DNA from: Lineus longissimus
Taxonomy: Eukaryota; Nemertea; Pilidiophora; Heteronemertea; Lineidae
Direction of reading: 5' to 3'
Assembly: GCF_910592395.1 (NCBI RefSeq)
Contig: NC_088312.1
Span: forward strand, 18,733,292 to 18,797,291
Length of the DNA stretch: 64,000 nucleotides
The position numbers and the translations under genes are program-made. Of the stretch, positions 42,101 through 54,100 are shown in pieces. The notes beneath the pieces were generated by a model. That model was not told the origin of the DNA and searched no databases. It saw only the letters and a program-made list of their open reading frames with translations. Within the stretch, counting starts at the first letter, position 1. Every line of letters begins with the position of its first letter.

Positions 42101-45100
42101 ATGTAGTTTGACGTCTAAAAAATGATGAATTGTATTTGATTCTAAATGAGTTGTCATGGTAACGAGAGTAGACAAGAACATGCCAGTAGCTTGTGCGTTC
42201 TTCAAGAGTAAATGCCAGTAGATGACCTGGTGTTTGTAAAAACCTGCAAGTAGGCGTACAACTACCATCAGGCCTTCGAAGATTCAAAGTAATTGGGGGT
42301 ACTACCGCATTTTCCTGTGTCAACCTGTAACTACTGGGATTGGCATCCTATTTTTGAGAAGAGGGAAGGAATGATTTTTCCATTTTATGTACAGTTTAAT
42401 GGCCGGCTTCCTGCCATGGTTTTTGGGTTTATTCACCTACGGAGTAGACCGCCAAACTAATCTTGGCATTAGTATTGTCCAGTCTATTTAATTGTAGACC
42501 TTTCTTAGCTAGCTTAGTCGACCCGGCTCCATTATTTTGATCTTGGTAGGGTAGATTTACGTAGGCTATTCTCCTCTCTATTGTAATGAACAAGAATCAG
42601 ATCCATTGCAATAGTGATTAATTCAAGTAGGCATGGTTTCTTTTCCATTAATAATTGCGTCCTTTCTGGCCTACTTGGGGTTCCCAGTGTTTTAATTGGC
42701 ATTGGTACCATTTTTTATATGGCGTACCCCTCCGACGGCGTCCTTTGTCTCACCACAAAGGACTTCGTCTGGTGGCAGGAAACGGGCCGCGAAGACGCCT
42801 AAACCCTCTTCCGGTTCCGTTCCCGGGCAGATAACCCGGAGGTCTACCAGACCTTCCGCCACCACCCCTTCCGACAGCCGAGTTCCGGTTCCGGCCGCGG
42901 CTGCGAAGGATGCGGGATCAGACATTATCAATGTCTGTGGTCCCAAGGGAGACTTACATCCAGTAAGTCTCCAATGGTTTAATATACCCCGGACCTCAGG
43001 GAACCTTCCGGTTCCTCTGTTGTCCGCTCCCCCGAGTACAAGCCCTTTGTACCCGCAGGAGCACCCTGCTTCCGGTCCGCCGATTGCAGTTCCGGTTGCT
43101 GACGCGGGTTCCTGCGTATCAGTAACCGAAGACCCTACTGGGGTTTTTTCTCAGTCTTTACTGCGAAATAACCCCAGTCCTCACGGACACAGTAGAGTAG
43201 GGACGTAAGTAAAACGCCACCTCCGAAACGCCATTCGTCTTCGGTAACAGCGTTTCCGCCCCCCCCCCTTTCTGGTTTCGGACTTCGTCCTGCCGGAAAT
43301 GCAGGCACCTCCCTACATTGGCCAACATCTTAGGTGGAGCCAACCGGAAGTGCCACCCCCTCCTCGTAGCAGAGGCGTCGTTCCCATGGAACAAGCTACG
43401 CAGAGGGGACATCTGAACTCTTGTTCAGAATATGGGCATCTTCCGCTTCCGGAAGACCCATTCGCCTGTACATACGGTTTCGAGGGTTCGCCTATGCGCC
43501 CACCCTCTCCTCAACCGCCCGTCGTTGAGAGAAGCCGCACGTCGGGTCCGGAATCCGAGTCGAGACAGCGACTGTCCCAGCTCATCCAGATGGTAGCCGG
43601 TCTTACTAATAGACTTAGCCATCTGGAGCAGGGTTCCGGTTCCTCTGGTGCGCCTGGTCCCATCGGATATCCACCATCCGACTCCTCTATTTTAGAGGAA
43701 TTTTCTGAGAACGAGAGTTCTCAGCCAGGCTACCGCTCCCCCAATCAGGAGGAACTGTCGACAGAGGAGGCCAGTATCCTGTCGGATATGAGGACACTCC
43801 GATCCTTGATCAGAGCGTACCTCCCGCAGGATCTGTGCCCTGCCCCGCCGGAACTGCCAGCCTTATCGGCACCGACTTTTTCACTTTGGGGACAGGAAGT
43901 GGATCCCAATCCACAGGTCTCTCAGGGCTCCACTCGGGCCCTTGAATTCCTTCCTCCCTCCTCGTCGGTGGTAGCAGTCTCTGAACTATTGGAGCGTACA
44001 ATCAGAGACTCCCAAGGCGCCCACCAACGTACTTCCATCCCTGTCCTTCCGGCAGCCGGACCGGAAGCTTGGTGTAAACGGGGGAAGTTGTTCACGGCAC
44101 AACTTCCTCCTATTAGGCAGTACCGCGCTGACTATTATCGAGTCAGCTCGGCCGGCTGTCCAGCTGCAGCATCGAATTCCACGTTAAAGGACGATGTACA
44201 GCTGGACCAACTTGTGCCTAGGGTGACCGCCTCCTCGGCTTGCCGAGAACTTAGAGCACAAGAGGGTCTGGCCAAAAACACGTTAGCAGTGCTCTCCTAC
44301 GCAGAGCACACTAACCTGGCCCTAGCCAGATCCCTAAAGGATAATGAGTCACTATCTGATGACACAAAATCGCTTGTGACATCCTTGTCACATTCGATTA
44401 GGCACGCTATTGCTCTGTCCGCCAAGACCGCAGCAAATAGCATCCTACTCCGTAGAGACGCCGCCCTGGGCTCTCTCAATGTCATCAGATCCCTCCAGCT
44501 GGAAGGGGCCTTAAGAACCGCTCCTATCGACGGTTCTTTCCTGTTCGCAGATTCTGTACAAGAGGCAGCTCAAGTACAGAAAGATTGGGACAAATTATAT
44601 GCCCCCACTGCGACACAGAGGGCCAAGACCTCTCTACCTAACGCTAGAAAGATAGAGAGGCCCCAGCAGGCATCGGGTTCAATCCCGTATGCCAGGCAGG
44701 TCCTGCCTAGGCCTACCCCGCCTAGTCAGCCTGCTCCTGCTGGATCCTTCCGACGGGAAGCGGAGGGTCGCCGGACTGGGAAGAGGAAAAATACTTCCTC
44801 TAACCATGGTGGATCCGGTCCGACTACGCACTCCTTTCGTCCAAGGGGTGCAGGCCGGAAGAAGTGACTCCCCCTCCTTTCTCCTCCCGGATGCAAAAAG
44901 GAGCCGACCCCGGTAGTCGGGGGCCATCTGCAAAAATTTGCAGACGTTTGGGACGATTGGTGCCCCAAGGGGTCCCCAGTCCCAAACATGTTGAGGTACG
45001 GAGTGAAACTAGATTTCAACCGTACCCCCCCCCCCCCCCCCCGACTATCATATATCCAACCCCAGTTCAGCCACCGAAGGACCCAGTTAAGGCCTCTGCC

Positions 45101-48100
45101 CTCCAAGCAGAGGTCGCGACATTACTGGAGAAGCAAGCTATCCAGGTTCTATCAAAATCCATGTTCCCCCGGCTTTTACAGCCACATTTTCTTGTTCCCA
45201 AGAAAGCAGGGACATGGAGGCTGATCATAGACCTTTCCAGGTTAAACACCTTCTTGAATGTTCCTCATTTCAAGATGGAAACCACCAGGTCTATAGCAAC
45301 GGCGATACAGCCCAACGATTGGGCGGTATCGATGGATCTAGCGTATGCGTACTTACATGTACCGATCCATCCAGACTATCAACACTTCCTTCGTTTCCAT
45401 TACGAAGGAAAGACGTATCAATTCAGGGCCCAGCCGTTCGGTCTGGCATCAGCACCCCTAATTTTTACAATGATAGTCACAGCCTTCCCTTTCACGTGAT
45501 GGGGTTCAAGCTCCATCACTACCTAGACGATTGGCTACTCCGTTGCAAATCGCGGAAACTACTACTGCAACAACTTCATGTTCTAAAGCAAAAAGTAGTC
45601 TCCGCAGGTTGGATTATCAACGAAACAAAGTTAGAATTCGCGCCATCCCAAGACTTCGTTTATGTTGGAGTTCGGTTCCTTACGGCCATAGGGAAAATGC
45701 TGCCCCCCCTAGACAGGATAAAGAAAATTCTTCATCTCGTCGCAAAATTCAGAGGAAGGACTCAAGCTCCCGCAAGGCGATGCTTGAGCCTTTTGGGCCT
45801 TCTAAATTCGGCAGCAGACCAAATCCCTCTCGGCCGTCTATATATGCGTCCCATCCAGATGTTTCTGATGTCTCTATGGAAACCCCACAGGGACCCATTA
45901 GACAAGTTGGTATTGATACCTCAATACCTACTCAAGAACGTCTGGAACTTCTGGGAGTCGGAGACTCGTCTCCAAAGCGGTGTAGATCTTGCTCCACCGC
46001 CCCCAGAAGTGTCCCTATTCACAGATGCTTCTCTACTAGGGTGGGGAACACATCTGAACAACGGGGACAGGTCCATAAGGGGTCTATGGACAAGGGAGGA
46101 GACCAATCTTTCAATAAATATATTGGAAATGAAGGCTGTCCTTCTTGCCGTGAGGGCTCTTTCCCTTCACCTGAAGAATCGGAGAGTAACCCTATTCTCC
46201 GACAATTCTACAGTTGTAGCATATGTCAGGAGACAGGGAGGCACAAAGTCCGGCATTCTTTGCCAGCTAACTTGGGAGCTTTACCATCTTTGTGCCGACC
46301 TTGGAGTATCGATATGTGCCAGACACATACCGGGCAAACGCAACATCCTTGCCGACGCCCTGTCCCGTCAGGACAAACTAGTCCAGACAGAGTGGACACT
46401 CCATCAGGAGATTGTAGACGACCTTTGTCACCTTTGGCAATCTCCGAAGGTAGATCTGTTCGCCACCAGGCTGAACAATCCCCTTCCCATCTATTACTCT
46501 CCACTTCCGGACGAAGAGGTCCTGGAAGTCGACAGCCTTACAGCCTCTTGGGTCGGGCTGAACGCATATGCGTTTCCACCCCTCCCTCTCATCCAACCAG
46601 TCCAGACCTGAACAAGATCTTGACCAGCCACCCGGTGAGAATAACTCTCATCACACCTTGCTGGCCAAATCAGGCCTGGTTCCCAGCTTTGCTAGAGCTC
46701 CTGATAGACAACCCCAGGAGTCTTCCGACTTGGAAGCACCTCCTGTGGCACCCCCTGGGGAGATGCTACCACCAGAACCCTGGATTTTTCAAGTTTCACG
46801 CCTGGAACTTATCCAGTTGCATCTCCACCAGAGAGGCTTTTCGGACATCGCTGTCAAACGCATGTCCGCACCTCAAAGGGGGTCAACCCTTGATGTGTAT
46901 CAAGGAAAGTGGTCTACCTTCACTTCCTGGTGCAGGGAGAACGGAGTTAATCTGATCTCTCCCTCTATATACAGATTAGTTGATTTCTTTATTGAATTAT
47001 TCACGGAAAGACAACTATCTGTCACGGCTATAGAAGGGTACAAGTCCACCATCGCTTCTACCCTCCGTGTTTTAAGCACCTGGGATCTTCATTGGGAGGA
47101 CCAAATAACCCCTCTTTTCAGAGGAATGTTATTAGAGCACCCTAGACCGGTTCACAACACCCGTAAATTGGATCTTTCTGATGTCCTTAAGGTGCTCATG
47201 AGGCATCCTTTTGAACCCATGTCTATTTCATCCATGAAATATCTGATACTCAAAACGGTCTTTCTAGTAGCCTTGGCTACCGCCCAACGGAGATCAGAGC
47301 TCCACGCACTTTCTTTTAAGAAGCTGGATTTTAGAGAGGGAGGGGAGGTTATCCTGGCTTTCATACCAGGCTTTCTGGCGAAGAACCAGGGACCGGCCGC
47401 CTCTCGGCCCCCGGTTACTATTCCCTCTCTGTCAAGAACGATCTCTTATGATCTTCCTGACAGGGCCCTAAACTTCTACATAAATAGGACAAAACCTCCC
47501 GGTATCCGCCAGGGGAGAGAGCGTTTGTTTTTGTCCTATAAGGAGGGAAATAAACGAGAGATAGCGGCCGCCACTATTTCAAGGTGGATTGTGGAGACTA
47601 TTCGTCTTTCCTACAACACCTTGAGGACTTCCTCTGATCTTCGTGCACTAGCTAACATCTCAGCGCACGAAGTTAGAGCACTAGCCACCTCCTGGGCTAA
47701 GTACCGAGGAGTTGCTCTTCAAGAAGTCGTTTCCGCTGCATGTTGGAGTAATCACTCCACATTCTCTCGTTTCTACCTACGAGACGTTTCTTCCCTCGTA
47801 GATGGCATGCACACAATCGGCCGGATTGTGTCTGCGGGGCATGTTGTTTGATCCTGGCTAGATCAAAAGAGGGGGGAGCCCGATTGAAGAGTCAAACGCG
47901 CATCTTGCGCCATTTTTTGATATGCCCTATCTTCAACAATCCAGGCCACCCCTAGTAGACTAGAAAGGACGCAATTTCTTATTGTTGTTTAGCAATAACT
48001 CATTCTACACCCTTGAACATGCCTTACTTGCTCTAAGCTCTGTTGCCGGAAAGAAGATGGTTTTTATTATGCAATTCTAGCGCTTTCCGGAGAATGGGTC

Positions 48101-51100
48101 TAGTATTACTCTCTATAAATACGATTGTAATACCGAGATCAAAATACCGGTCCCCCGGTTCTCCCCATTTCTTTCCCCTGGCGGTCCTCCTTAGCTACTA
48201 TGCCGGTGGTGCCTCCTTGATGGAACAACAGCTCAGCCTTAGGTAAGTCCTCGTTTCCCACCTCCAATGAGTTGCTGGGATTCGATGCAAAAGTGTTCCA
48301 TAGGTAAGTTTGAATGACACAAAATGCCCATTTCCTTACAAGAAATGGCCATTTTGTTAGTTCATACTTACCTATGGAACACGGCCCTCCCGCCGTCCCC
48401 ACAAACGGGACATAGTCTACTCTTTGGTAAGTAGGTAAGTAGGTAGGTAAGCATAGGTAAGTATGAACTAACAAAATGGCCATTTCTTGTAAGGAAATGG
48501 GCATTTTGTCCGTCGTGTACGAGTAGCTTAATGCAGCTGCAGCCTGCTAAACTGGAATGTGAATGGTTTATTCAGATAATTGGTCCTGTCGCGTTTGTTC
48601 CAAAAGGATTTGTTCTTTATAGCAGCCATCTTGAACTTCTTGAAAACTAATGCCGATTCTTACCCGTTTCTTAAACAATTTCCACGTGTGGTGTTTCTTC
48701 TGAAGAGTTGAATTATGAATAGGAGTTGCGAAACATCTTTCTTTCTCACGATAAATTTCACAGGAAAAAGACTCCTTTTGCGAATAAATCCTCGAGCATG
48801 ACGAAAAAGAAAGGCAAACAACTGCACATTCAATATAGGAGGCAGCACTAGTGTTTAATTCCAGCTTTAACGGGAAGCCAATGAATTTTATATAAACCAA
48901 AGAGCCAAATTTCATCTTTTGTACCATTATGACCGTTACTAGTAATTTCAATTCGAAAAATTGAGAAAATAGTCGTTTGATTTTATCACATGCCAAGAGG
49001 TCATCTCAAAATCAATTCTGATACAAATTGTGGCAGAAAATCATACCAAATCCTAGATCTTTTGATGATCTTTTGGTTGAATACCATTAAAACCGACTTC
49101 AGACTTGGCAAAACAACTTTCTTTGATTGTTTCTGTGCATTGTCAAGCGTGCCATACAGCCGTGTGATATTTACCCGGATCACATGTTTGTATCACATGG
49201 GTGACCTCTGTTATGCGGTAGAGAATCTCTGTGACCCCATGCGTCATTGTTGAGGGCTTGACAATGGGGGTCGGAGGTACGTCGTTGTCTCTGTTGTGGT
49301 CACAGCATCACGTCATTGCGGCCGTGAATTTTGCGTCATTTCAATGCAAAGCACACTTCGGGTCTTGGATTCACGGGAATGAAATTTGCGATGATTCGAG
49401 CTACAAATCCCTCAAAATACGGATGATATCTTTTGAAATTACAAAAAGATGAAACAGCGCTGATCCAGCCGAGTGTCGATCCTACGACCTCCTGGTCATA
49501 AGCCTGGCACTCTAACAACTCTGCCACTGATCCCCCTTTACAGCAGCGACTTAGATATAAGCCAAAAACTCTTCGTAGGCCTATATAAAATAATGTTTGC
49601 ATGGTTCTTTTGAAGCGCATTTCCTTGCATGGTTTCTTACCTTACTTAAAGCACTTTTGGGACCATTTATTATCCTGGTCTCCGCAGAAATCAATCTGGG
49701 GTTTCAACAAGCAGATAATCAAGAACACAGACGAACAAACTTAATAAAAGTATTCCTTAACCCGACAATCCTGTAGAAATCTGGTGAATATTTCCACATT
49801 AAATCCTGTCCAATTCATCACTACAAGTTGTCACGAGCAACACCCCATCAAAAAACTTATATGAAAATGTCCAGGAAAATACACATTGAACGACATTTAA
49901 GTCTCCTTTATCGATAAACGCGTTGATTTCTATGTATACACATTACATAAGTCGAGGTGTCGTCGGTGCACGCATACCGACAAAAATGTCGGCCACACTG
50001 CAAACGTTTTAAATAAGTTAAGTAATGGTACTTTGGCGTTGAATAGAGGTTCTGACATGTCAATGAGGATATTCAGGTTAAATGAGAAGCATAATTAAAG
50101 ATGTTGATTTGTCGGTTAAAAAACACATCAAATCAACAAATCTCTTCATACGTTACATTTAGCCATCTCGCAATGATTTCTTGAACCTGTCCCTTGCTCG
50201 ATGGATATTCATACGACTTGCTCTGGACTGATGACTGGCACCAGAGGAGCTTAATTCAACAAGCCCTATTTGAATAATACCAGTATGAGGAAGATATTTT
50301 CAATCGACAAATGACATTATGAATGAATTTGTAAACTAATGATCATTGTTATAGAAGATCAATCAATATATTCATACTTTGTAAAGAATATTAGGAATTG
50401 TCACACGGTGATTAATAGATTTTCCGCTTTATTGTCTGGTAGGGGAAAAAAAAGATTTCGTGAAATTGAGATTTGACGATGCACTACTTGTGAATGCTTT
50501 ATAAATGAAAAAGGTTTTAACCCTTTATAGACCCCATCGATTGATAATGATTTCAAGATATCACTAAACATTTCCTTCATAATTTCAAACATTTCCTCCA
50601 TGGTTTCAAGATGTCATCAAAAGTTTCCTCCATCATTTCGAGTTACATGTTCATTGTATCTGCAAAAGTTTCATCAATGATTTCAAGATATCATCGAAAG
50701 TTTCCTTATACATGTAATTTCATGATTTTGACATATAAGAAAAAGTTTCCTTCATATTTTCAAATGTTTCCTCCATGATTTCAAGATATCATCAAAAGTT
50801 TCCTCCATGATTTCAACATATCTTCAAAAGCTTCATCAATGATTTCAACATATCATTGAGAGTTTCCTTATACATGTAATTTCATGATTTTGACACATCA
50901 TCAAAAGTTTCCTTCCTATTTTCAAATGTTTCCTCCATGATTTCAAGATATCATCAAAAGTCTCATCCATGATTTCAAGATATCATCAGAAGTCTCATCC
51001 ATGATTTCAAGATATCATCAAAAGTTTCCTCTATGATTTCAAGATATCATCAAAAGTTTCATCCATTATTTCAAGATATCATCAAAAATTTCCTCCATGA

Positions 51101-54100
51101 TTTCAAGATATCATCAAAAGTCTCATCCATGATTTCAAGATATCATCAAAGTTTTTTTCATGGTTTCAAGCTAATGGAATGATAAATTAATAAAATATTT
51201 TCAACTTACAATGATAAGTTTTTTCCGTAATTTTAAGCTCTCTTCAATGTCTCTTCTCCTCAGGTTATTACTGTCCAAATGGTTCAAGGTACCGAATACA
51301 AAACACCTGTCCCATTGGAATGCAGTGCCCGCTAGGATCACCAGAGCCCTTGAATTGTCCACGAGGCTTCTACACAGACCGTCCTGGCTCTCCTTACTGC
51401 ACTCTCTGCCCTGCTGGCAGACACTGCCTCCCTGACTTCGTCATACCTAGCGATGCTCAGTCCGTCATGAGGCCCTGTCCTGCTGGGTTCTACTGCCCTA
51501 TCGGCACTGGAGATGACTTGAGACCCTGTCCAATTGGCTCTTACAGCAAACACACTGGTCTGAGGAAGGATTTAGATTGTACACCGTGTGATGGCGGAAA
51601 ATATTGTGCTGGTAAGGTGACTTATAGTCCATTTGTAAAAGTTATGTCCACAAGCGTGGCCCCAATCCTCCCTATTTGAGCTAGTTATCGGAGCCTCATG
51701 GACTTAACGTAGGAACTTCAATATTGCTATCTTTAGGGCGAGGCAGGAACTGAAAAGACCAAACCTTTATATTTCATGATTAAGTTATTCTGACTTTGGG
51801 AAGTTTTTTTGGCCGGGAAGGGGGATAATTTTGGTATTTTTTTGTCATTATTTTTCAACCAAAATTAAGATATAGTAAAGGAGTGTAGCTTACATAACTA
51901 TTGATTCAAGAACACCTTGTCTTGGAGAAGCTACTGCAAAAGATCTTATGCAGCAATCTCTATTACCTTGCTTTCTCTTGGGATCTGAAGTGTGAAGGTG
52001 CGTTGGGAGTGAAACACCGGCTTCCACTGGAAATATGGGCAAAAGACTCCGGCAGTGAAGGTGTTTACATTAATTTATTTTTTATATCATTCTAACTCTC
52101 TTCCAGACTATAACCAGACTGCTCCGACTGGTGACTGTTCCCCTGGTTTCTACTGCATCTCCGGCTCAGACAGGCCGAACCCAGTCACCCTGAACTTGAC
52201 ACACTGCCCTGCCGGAACTGTCCATCCAGTCCTTGGACACATCTGTCCCCAGGGACACTTCTGTGAGAAGGGATCGGCATATCCTACCGGTTGCCCTTCT
52301 GGAACATACCAGGACAATTTCGGGGAAGATGATTGTAAGACATGCCCGGAGGGATGGTATTGCTTTGCAAAGACCGTGGATTATTCTCCTTTCAAATGTC
52401 CATCAGGCCATTACTGCTATCCTGGTACCTCTGTGCCATACCAGAATCCATGCTCTCCAGGCACCTATAACAACTTCACCAACCAAGTGGGGAACAACTC
52501 CTGTCTGCCATGTGACCCTGGCATGTATTGTTTAGGGTGGGGAAACTCATTCCCGACGGGTCAGTGCTACCCTGGATGGTTCTGTGTCCTTAGGGCAATA
52601 ACTAGCAAGGTACATCTAAAGTATGTTTTTCTTCAATGTTCAAATAATTTTTTTAAAGTTGCTAACATGACAAATAGTGTGAAAATTTAGACCAGTCCTA
52701 TACTTTGGTAAACTATGAATGTACAAGTTGTTTTGTCTATTTGTCAATGGCCACATCAGTCATTCGCACATCTGCTGACATAGTCAGTCAGTATTTCATG
52801 ACATGTTCACTGTTTTTCCAGCCAGAGAATGAGGAAGGAGGGAAGTGCCAGCCTGGAACATTCTGCCCCGAAGGGTCATCTGAACCCACTAACTGTACCA
52901 GGGGATCCTACTGCAGTACTCCAGGACTAGCCACCGCAAGTGGAGAGTGTGAGGCCGGCTGGTTCTGTCCGCCTGGGTCAGTCTCACCTTGGCAAGTCAT
53001 CTGCCCTGCTGGTTCTTTTTGTGTGAATGGAACCTGGTTGCCTGAGCCTTGCCCTGTTGCCACGTATGGCCATCAACCAAACCTGAGGTCTGCGGAGGGA
53101 TGCACTCTCTGTGATGCTGGACATTACTGTAATGAAACAGGTGCCGTGACAGTCAGTGGAATCTGTGAGCCAGGTCAGTTTTGTTAACTTGTTTTAAATG
53201 CTTCTTCTACTTTATTTTAACTGTTGTAAAGAATGTGTTGCGTACCATTGCTGTAGGGTGCTAGTTGGGGTCATTGTGGTTACCTTGTCTTTTGATGTGC
53301 AGTGGAGGAGGAATACATCACACTATCTCACCTAGATTGGATCTTCTGCTAACCCTGGCATAGGCATAAGGTACAAGCTAGGAGTCAGGAATTTACGTAT
53401 ATATCATTCAAAGTATGTCAAAATTGAAAAAAGTGCTTACCCAAGGTCACAGGCAATGTGTCTGCATCGAGTTTCCATGTTCAGATTACCAGTTCAACAC
53501 CTTGACACCAGACCACTGACTCCTCTTAGCTTTTGCTCTAACTTTGTGAGTCCTTCAGCACCTCACCTCGCAAACGAGCGATTGAAAATGCAACAATCTG
53601 TGACCATGATCACATGCGACAAAAATTGCTCATTGGCGTTTGACATCGCAGGTGCCTGGAATAATATCTGTTATTGCAACGACCTGCAATCAATATCAAA
53701 TCCAGGGTGACCAGTTTTTCCCGCAAAAAAGATATCTAATTTTTCACTTAGGCCTATAGCTGCAATTATAATTGTAGGTCGCAGTGATTTGAATCACTCG
53801 TTGGCTTTTGTCTTTCAATAAAATATCTTTATTCCTCAAGGTTTTTACTGCCCACCTGGACAAGTTACTCCCTGCCCAGCAAACTACGCGTGCCCAGTTG
53901 GACATTTTTGCCTGGGGAAGAGAACCCTGCCATCCATTTGTCCGAGTGGTTACTACCAAGATGAAACGGGTCAGGATGATTGCATATCATGCCCAGAAGG
54001 TAATGAAAATTATCTTGATTAGTTTTGAAGTTCAAAGTGGCTATTCTTACGACTAGTCGTAACTTAGGATTTATGCGATTTCAGAGATTAAACTGAGGAT

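Larger units (their letters stand above)
42421..48240 (+). mobile_element. DIRS-type tyrosine-recombinase retrotransposon
   Basis: Carries gag-like, reverse transcriptase/RNase H and tyrosine recombinase frames in DIRS order, with no integrase and no LTRs. Imperfect inverted repeats flank the coding part: 42653-42680 pairs with 47949-47976 (aaggacgcaatt), 42533-42547 with 48132-48146 (gatcaaaata), and 42432-42454 with 48180-48202. DIRS elements insert without target duplications. No methyltransferase domain, found in some DIRS elements, was recognised. Outer limits are approximate. It sits in the intron between exons 1 and 2 of nested gene copy B. Confidence 0.85.
38976..48996 (-). pseudogene. 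Nested gene copy B, disrupted by insertions
   Basis: Same three exons as copy A: 48996-48664, 42314-41382 and 40571-38976. Exons 1 and 2 are intact and exon 2 keeps 311 codons open. Exon 3 is split by a 632-bp insertion at 39163-39794, and a DIRS-type retrotransposon separates exons 1 and 2. A product of about 740 residues is predicted without the exon 3 insertion. With it, the C-terminal part is replaced and stops early. Nucleotide similarity to copy A covers exons and introns, so the duplication is recent. Confidence 0.6.
38320..51170. repeat. Large tandem unit B inside intron 52, with insertions
   Basis: Same order of blocks as unit A, expanded by about 440 bp at 38490-38930, an insertion at 39163-39794 and the retrotransposon at 42421-48240. 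It lacks about 440 bp corresponding to 34420-34863 of unit A. Ends in a longer version of the terminal minisatellite. Confidence 0.8.

Noticed and set aside
45531-46955. 474-codon open frame across the RT/RNase H and recombinase region
   Set aside because: Third frame of a region whose other two frames show clear RT, RNase H and recombinase motifs; this one shows none and is Ser/Pro/Arg-rich as expected for a shadow frame.
42421-48240. Methyltransferase domain in the retrotransposon
   Set aside because: Looked for because some DIRS elements have one; no matching motif after RNase H, whose frame ends within about 70 codons.
50540-51170. CRISPR-like spacing of repeats
   Set aside because: Repeats are contiguous diverged tandem units with no unique spacers, in an animal intron; it is a minisatellite.
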